Source of the DNA: Hygrocybe punicea
Taxonomy: Eukaryota; Basidiomycota; Agaricomycetes; Agaricales; Hygrophoraceae
Assembly (NCBI GenBank): GCA_963556145.1
Contig: OY744463.1
Location: forward strand, 4,650,001-4,714,000
Direction of reading: 5' to 3'
DNA length: 64,000 bases
Of the stretch, positions 57,956 to 64,000 are shown in pieces. The position numbers and the translations under genes are program-made. Below the pieces are notes generated by a model. The model ran no database searches and was not told the origin of the DNA. It saw only the letters and a list, made by a program, of their open reading frames with translations. Each line of letters opens with the position of its first letter. Position 1 is the first letter of the stretch.

Positions 57956-58560
57956 ATGGCCTCGGCACCACCGCCTGATTCCCCAACATACGAACCAAAA
58001 CCATCGTTGAAAAATGCTGCGAAGGTTGGGCTTCAAGCAGGAGTAGTCGGGACCTTCGTCAGTGCTATCCAAAACGCCCTGGATTCGCATTCGCGGGGAG
58101 CAGCGGGTTTTCTGACAAGGACGGGAGGTACCATTGGATTTTTTGGTGCTGTACCTTCCCGTGCATTTAAGTAGACGTGTTACTCATATCATACGTCTTG
58201 GAAAGCCGCCATGGGCGCTACATTCGCCATGACCGAGTCTGTTGTGGCAAATCAACGTCAGACAGACGATGCACTGAACGGCGCAGCAGGTGGTTGTGCT
58301 GCTGGGTTTCTAGCTGGCCTTCGAGGTTCGTATCCTCGTCGTTGACGGACAGGTTTATATGTGTGCCAACTTCACTCGCAGCCCGGTCGCTTCCTGTTGC
58401 CGTCGCGTCTTGTGCCATTATCGGAGGTACAATGGGAGCATTTGATTATGCAGGAAATATCTCTGGAGATCAGAGCGAAACGACGAGAGAAGAGAGGCGG
58501 AGAAGATTTTTCAAACACCCGCCAAAGCCTCTTGTACAGACAAGCGCTGACTCGGAATAA
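57956..58560 (+). CDS. NDUFA11-type complex I subunit (Tim17/22/23 family)
   Basis: Three exons (57956-58145, 58206-58325, 58382-58560) give 162 residues. Small-residue-rich membrane helices carry Gly motifs (VGLQAGVVGTFVSAIQNAL, RTGGTIGFFAAMGATFA, GGCAAGFLAGLRA, CAIIGGTMGAFDYAG) as in Tim17-fold proteins. Length and the charged C-terminus fit the fungal 21-kDa complex I accessory subunit better than Tim22/23. It would sit in the mitochondrial inner membrane. Convergent with the Rap1-like gene, 101 bp apart. Confidence 0.75.
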
Positions 58561-58661
58561 GTTGCAGCATTTCCGGCAAAGCAAACGAAAATTGATTTAC
58601 AACCATGTTATTGCTTTGCCATTACATACGTACGTACGTCCGAACCAGCAAGGTGAAATCA

Positions 58662-61472
58662 TTACTTGATGGCTTGGATGTCAATCACTGGATCCTGGCC
58701 AAGCGCGGAGTCGATCTGTGGCTGCAAGAATACCGTGCTGGGTCCCGCAGAAATGTTTCCCAGATCAGATCTCATTTCACTGGATTGTTGTCCTAGCTGT
58801 TCAAGCCTATTGTTGACCTCCTTCTCGTGTTTACTATAGAAAGTCGGCCAATCTGTCTCCGTTCGACATTGATGCTGAGCACGCATACAAGGGTTATCAG
58901 GTAACAAGAGCATGTGTGAGATTGAACGACCCACTTTGCTCGCCAATGTTGCCCAAATCACGTCGTCGTCACCGGAGCAGTCTTCGCCAAATGCAAAGAA
59001 CTCGCATATAGCTCTGAAATCTTCCTTTTCTGCCTCTAGGTTGCTGGTGGAGGTTGAGTTGTTAATAAGAGATTCATGGATCGGAGCTGGATGGAATTTC
59101 GCTCTCTTCGATGGGCTAGCTTCATTGTTGTCCGAATGAATATCCTGTTCCAATTCCTGTGGTTTGTCTTCACTTTTAGCATTTCGATGAGCAAGCCTAA
59201 ATTCCCGTCGTATAGCTTCCAGTTCTGCGGGAACCTTTTGATTCATATAGCCACGCCAAGATGCAGCGGAATGCGACGGCATCTGGATATGATAGCTTGT
59301 CAGCGTATAGGCGTAAATGAGGAATCCGTTAAAATGTTACCTTCTTGTGCATTTTCATGGATATACTGTAGTTCGATACGTAAGGATCTCTTTCGAACAA
59401 GAGCCTAACGTAACGCATGAAATAGTTCCTCTCCTCTTCAGAGTAATAATACTTTCCTCCACCCACGGGCAGCCTAGTTTTCTCGCCCGGGGGTGACGGT
59501 GACCTTGGCCCAGTATTGGACATGTTGCCCTTGTGTCTCCCAGTTTGCTTGTCAATTTTGTTCATCTCCCGCTCTTTTGCGTCCTGTCTCAGCTTCTGAA
59601 TTTCGACTTTCCGTCGTTGCGCTATCGAATCGTCCAATGACATGGAAGAATTTGCTTTAGAGGGGCGGCTGCGTTTTCGCTTCTGGACGGACTCTGCGAA
59701 GAGATATTCTGTAGAATCTAGTAACACGCCTTCCTCGACGCAATCATGCACGAAAGTGGCACGAAGGGCAACATTTCCAGCCGCAATCGTGGAGTTCAGC
59801 AGACTAGCAAAGTCCTTTTCTTTGGCGGAGTCGAGGATGACGTAGTCTGCGACAGCATTATCGCTCTCAATTTTTCCGCTATTCTTCTGTAATAACATGT
59901 AAGTCGCAGGCTGGGAGAGAGCCAGGAAGAGAGCCGCACCTTGATTTTGTTCACCACAGAGAGCCGATTACTGAGATCCACTTGGACAAAGAAAGACAAA
60001 GATTTGCCCAAGTCGGACGTAAATATCATACCTGGGGGGCGAGGGGATCCTATCATGAGCAGTTTAGGTGATATTGAGATTTCGCTCTCCGAAGGAGAGG
60101 GTGGCGGTGGCGGTGAAGACGGGATGCTAATAATCGTGTTATCGGTGAGGGACAAGGAATGCTTGCGGCGGGGGTGACTGGCTGATTTTTCTTTCTTTTT
60201 GCCTTTCGAACGCGAGGGTTGCTTGAGAACCGTCGGAGACGAAGATTTACGGCGAATGGAAGGAAGAAGAGCCTGTGATGGTGGCGAGCTGTTGGACGGT
60301 TCGGTAAACAACGACGAATCAAGTGGATTAGGAATCGCGTTAGAATTCATTCCAATAGTGCTCGGGAACGCGATTGGTTGTGTGGGCTGCGACATGCCAT
60401 TGACTTGCGAGTTAGATAGAAACAAGTGTTGCATAGTGTTCTGCGTGAGCGCCTGTGGGATGTTCATATACATCTGAGCGAGAAAGGTTTGGGGGTTGAT
60501 GCCCTGGTGTCTCATGACATCCATCATTGTCATCATAGTTTGCGCATCGAACTGTCCAGATTGCGCAATAGGATTCATAAATGATTGCGGCACCGGCGGT
60601 GGCATGTTGCCAAATGAAAACTGTGGATGAGGCATTTGCTGACTTGTATTACCTTGGATAGACTGCGATTGAGAATAAGGTGACATTTGCACCTGCTGAG
60701 GCATGGGTTGTGGGTTGGAGAACTGGTGGATGGGAACGCCATTCATTGCAGGGTATGAGTTGGAGAAACCAGCATCTGGAGGGGCCTGGTGTTGCTGAGG
60801 GATATCACGAGTATGCTCTAGGCGGCCAACACGAGACGCAGAGGACAAGGAAATACTTCGATCGCGGATTTGCGATGAAGATCCGGCTCCCGTTGGCGTA
60901 GGTCTTGGCGTAGGTAGCGGGCTTCTTGAACAGAACAATAAGTGGGATGCGAATCTGAATGTCAGATATTGGGCACTGACTTTGACTTTGCTTTTTTTGT
61001 TGTGGGCCTTTCGTCTTCGTCTTCTTCGATCTCGTCTTCGTCATTATAAGTCCCATCATCCAAAGCCCGGCAGTGGCCCCAATCATCGTATGCCAGTAAA
61101 GCCCTGCCGGCTTCGATGGATTTCCGGGCCCATGTATACTCCAACACAACCTTGTTTTTATCCTGGGCCCAGTCGCGAATAAATTGACGACCTGGTTTCG
61201 TGGTGGAGTCGACCAAAATCAATTGAGCAAGAGCAACTGAAATACAAATATGGGCCCCCAATTTCTGAAAGTAAGCGACGTGCGAGTCAGAGAACTCAAG
61301 TATTATCTCAACCCACGAAGGGACTTACACGTAGGCTCCGCACTAGTTTTGGGCGACTCGTTACTGCACCAGGATCGACAAAAATTTCCAGCGGGGACCC
61401 AGTTTTGTCGTGAAATATAGGAGAAACCTGAGCAATAGCCTGAGACGAGGGAAAGCCGTCGTCGTCTGCCAT
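58662..61472 (-). CDS. BRCT-BRCT-Myb telomere protein, Rap1/TERF2IP-like
   Basis: The N-terminus has a BRCT domain (VSPIFHDKTGSPLEIFVDPGA … SLRKLGAHICISV … WAQDKNKVVLEYTWARKSI). A long Gln/Pro/Met/Ser-rich disordered region follows, then a second BRCT-like domain (GMIFTSDLGKSLSFFV … ATFVHDCVEEG). After a basic stretch comes a Rap1-type Myb (YYYSEEERNYFMRYV … MPSHSAASWRGYM). The C-terminal acidic part is not recognisable. Rap1 proteins bind telomeres or telomere proteins. The order BRCT-Myb matches Rap1; the second BRCT and the inserted disordered region are additions. Start MADDDGFPSSQ. Confidence 0.75.
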
Positions 61473-61673
61473 TCTTCCTCCGTTGAAACAGAACGCGGCT
61501 CGTTGTATTTTTCTGGACCTGACTGAGTCGCAGTTCCAAAATCCTAAAAGGGAAACAAGGCCCTTGCTTGGACAAAGCTGTTAGGCTTAAGTTGGGCCAA
61601 AGCACCAAAAAGAAAATGCATTTATCCGTCGTCCTTGACTTTCAACTCCTCCCAACACTTTCTCCCATCTTCT

Positions 61674-62548
61674 ATGAACATCCTTGCAATGCTCGTCTCT
61701 GCTCGCAGAGACAAACCGGGCCCAGAAACGACCCATCTCCTCGAATCTAATGCACCACTCAAAGTCGAACCCTATGTGAGCATTTCCCTGCTTTGAATCT
61801 CTGTAGTGGCTCAACACTCTATCATCAGACACCTGTTCTACATGATTTCCAAGAGTCGCAAGCCCAGGGACTTGCGCCTGCCTCCACTCCAAATGATGTA
61901 GCACCCGTCATCCTCGAGACAAACGCTACGACTTCAACATCACATAAACCCCCACTGGCGACGTTGCCACGGAAAAAACGGTCCCGCGACTCCAGTAATG
62001 AACCCACCCCATCATCTTCCAGCACCAAAAAGGCCAAGTTGGTGCAGTTTCATCCAGACACCAATGACAATGGACTTTGGGCTACGGGAAGGAAACTAGC
62101 GAGCCAGAAGTTGCGCCGTCAACCGACGCCTTTCGTTCACAACGAGAGCGCAGTGGATTTCGCTGAATTCGTTGACGGCTCAGCCTTGTGGGTACCACCT
62201 CCCTCACCTTCCAGCGATCGGGCAGAATATGACGATGGCTCACCACCACCGACTCTCACCGATACAAAAGTCCATCGACGGAGTCGAGTCACATCCACAT
62301 CCGAGTCTCGTGGAGGATGTGGAGTAGTCCCATCGGATGTCAACGGGTTCGCAACCGCAATCCCATATCCACGCATGTCTATCGTAATGACGGACGAAAA
62401 CGGCGTCACCCGCGCATGGGATGTTTCACCAGATGTTTTCGAGGATGTGGGTGTATATTTGGAAGTAAGGTCTGTCAGCCGTGTGTCGGCGGCAGCCAAT
62501 CTCGAAGCTGCGAAAAGGTGCGGTAAGCAACGAAAGGGATCTAGATAG
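61674..62548 (+). CDS. unrecognised 273-residue protein
   Basis: Exon 1 (61674-61775, MNILAMLVSARRDKPGPE) and exon 2 (61829-62548) are joined at VEPY|TPVLHDF. The middle is low-complexity with a basic PRKKRSRD and a KKAKLVQF motif (possible nuclear signals). The C-terminal third has a compact region (PYPRMSIVMTDENGVTRAW, EDVGVYLEVRSVSRVSAA) that may be folded. It is divergent from the Rap1-like gene (201 bp) and convergent with RPS16 (146 bp). No family known to me. Confidence 0.65.
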
Positions 62549-62694
62549 CATCCTGCCGTCTGGTGATGATTATGGATAGATGTAATACCAAAGTTTACCG
62601 GTTTACCTTTAATATATAATTCGTCTTTGCGCAGTTCATTTTTCATATATCGTTGGTTGCATTTTTAAATGATGTAAAGGACATGACACATACA

Positions 62695-63247
62695 CTAACG
62701 GTAACTGAGACGATGGGAAGTTAGTACATTGTTTACGCAGCCAAAGCTTTACAACACACCTCTTTTGTCTGCGCGCACGAGCACCAGAACCACCAAACTT
62801 TTTTGGCTCCATCCGTCTCGGGTCTGCAGTCAACAGCGCCCGATCGTATGCCACCAACTTCTTCTTCAGCTCCATCGCGCTGTAGGCATCAACGTACTTG
62901 GCGTAGTAGGCGACAAGCGCCTTGGAGATGGCTTGACGGATTGCGTACACTTGGGATGTGTGTCCGCCACCTTTCACACGCACACGGATGTCGATGGGCC
63001 AGAAGGCGTCCTCGCCGGCGACAAGAATGGGCTCGTAGATTTTGAAGCGGAGGATTTCTGGTTGAACAAGGTTGATGGGTGAGCCGTTGATACGTATCAG
63101 TCCACGACCTTCTTTAGCGTGGGCGACTGCAGTTGCCGTCTAGATCACCACCGTGAACCCTTCAGTGGGACTGTCGGACTGTCTCTGACAAAATGAACAT
63201 GCCTTCTTTTTGCCGAAAGTTTGAACGGCCTTTCCTGAGGATGCCAT
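62695..63247 (-). CDS. RPS16: 40S ribosomal protein S16 (uS9)
   Basis: Three exons (63247-63203, 63139-62760, 62704-62695) give 144 residues: [72 protein letters not shown]. This is a full-length eukaryotic uS9, whose C-terminal tail reaches the P-site tRNA. The first intron (63140-63202) begins GCATGT, a GC-AG intron; the frame and conserved KKKTATAV fix it. The last exon codes only for part of Ser plus Tyr-Arg-stop. Confidence 0.95.
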
Positions 63248-63560
63248 GTTGTTGGGAGAGGTCGCCGGGACGAAAGAAACTAAACAATGAGGTCAGACTT
63301 CAGGGTAAATTTGCAGACGACGTTCAAGTAGAAGTCCCCGAAGCCATCTCGGGCAGATTGATTGCATCCAGCCCAATTCTCGATCCCCTTTGACCGCGTC
63401 ATGGAACAGATAGATGGACCCCATTTCCCTAACTCGTTCTAAAGCTTTGAATACCATAAACTCACCCTCTGTAAGTTGTTTGGGGCCTTGCTAGAGGTTT
63501 TGCACCAGATTGAGTTGACGTGACTGTTGGTCACAACAAGTCGCACGATTTTGTTGCCTT

Positions 63561-64000
63561 ATGCTCGCTCTGAGACGAACATTGTGGAATGTGAGCAAGA
63601 TAAACTTGATTGACTCTTTTTTTGCTTCTGATTTTATCCACAGCCCTCTTGGCTTGCAGTCCGTCATCTGAGCACTACCACCGCATCTAATGGAACGGCT
63701 CTTGAGCCTCAAGGTCAACCTGGCCTGTCAGAAGCTTCATGCCGCGGGACATCAGAAAGCAACTTCCAAGCACTTGGTGTGAAAGGTTTGCCTGGCTTGC
63801 GGTGACTATAAACAGCGAGCTGACCACCCAGCAGCGGCTCCAGTCACAAAACCAGTGTATTTGGCGATGGCCATGCCTCTTATTCTCAAAAAAGAATACA
63901 ATCCACCACACGAAAGTGTTGCTGTCCTCGACCCCACCGTTTTCAACCACCCAATTCGCCGGGACATACTGCATCTCTGCGTCGTACATCACCTGGATTC
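63561..64000 (+). CDS. mitochondrial ribosomal protein uL4 (YML6-like), 5' part
   Basis: Exons 63561-63590, 63644-63776 and 63832 to the window end. The first two encode MLALRRTLWN and PSWLAVRHLSTTTA, a typical mitochondrial presequence. The third gives KPVYLAMAMPLIL and VFNHPIRRDILHLCV, the conserved start of the bacterial-type L4 fold. Truncated by the window. The 313 bp to the RPS16 start is shared upstream sequence. Confidence 0.85.

Overview
The window is nuclear DNA of a filamentous basidiomycete, most likely an agaricomycete. Genes are dense and split by many 47-65 nt GT-AG introns, and the gene set is typical of that group: an ICE2-type ER protein, a SIZ/PIAS SUMO ligase, a Rap1-like protein, an EED-like WD40 protein and a Kex2-processed repeat protein. 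I cannot name the species. The window has two compartments with a sharp border near 37.9 kb.

Positions 1-37.8 kb are a nest of transposable elements. The oldest readable layer is a minus-strand Ty3/gypsy element whose gag starts at 27258 and whose pol ends at 1296. Its probable 5' LTR (28325-30130) interrupts a Crypton-like recombinase-family gene. Three LTR insertions lie inside its gag-pol: a solo LTR (3390-4280), a 5.4-kb non-autonomous element (4907-10270) and a 13.9-kb relative (11596-25471). Each has a 4-bp target duplication, and removing insert plus one duplicate restores the host reading frame. A 464-bp palindromic hAT-type MITE sits at the gag start codon. The 13.9-kb element carries a 7.55-kb terminal-inverted-repeat element (15161-22710), which itself holds a solo LTR and a 1.75-kb palindrome. 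Further solo LTRs and foldback elements fill 31-37.7 kb. Differences between LTR pairs, mismatches in target duplications and the TGA stops checked in decayed reading frames all look like CpG-to-TpG changes, as expected for methylated repeats.

Positions 37.9-64 kb hold fourteen protein genes and one tRNA. In order: ICE2 (+), molybdopterin synthase large subunit (-), a fused pseudouridine-5'-phosphate glycosidase/pseudouridine kinase (+), mitochondrial helicase IRC3 (-), ADP/ATP carrier (-), SIZ/PIAS SUMO E3 ligase (-), NudC (+), tRNA-Ile(AAU) (+), ESF1 (-), a secreted KEX2-type repeat protein (+), an EED-like WD40 protein (-), an NDUFA11/Tim17-type complex I subunit (+), a BRCT-BRCT-Myb Rap1-like protein (-), an unrecognised protein (+), ribosomal protein uS9/RPS16 (-) and the start of mitochondrial uL4 (+). 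Several neighbours are tightly paired: one convergent pair has abutting stop codons and one divergent pair has start codons 32 bp apart. Three genes use GC-AG introns and one contains a 7-nt exon.

The most interesting candidate for something undescribed is the gene at 54764-55458. It encodes a signal peptide followed by seven near-identical 23-residue units separated by KR/RR, the layout of a precursor that releases many copies of one secreted peptide.
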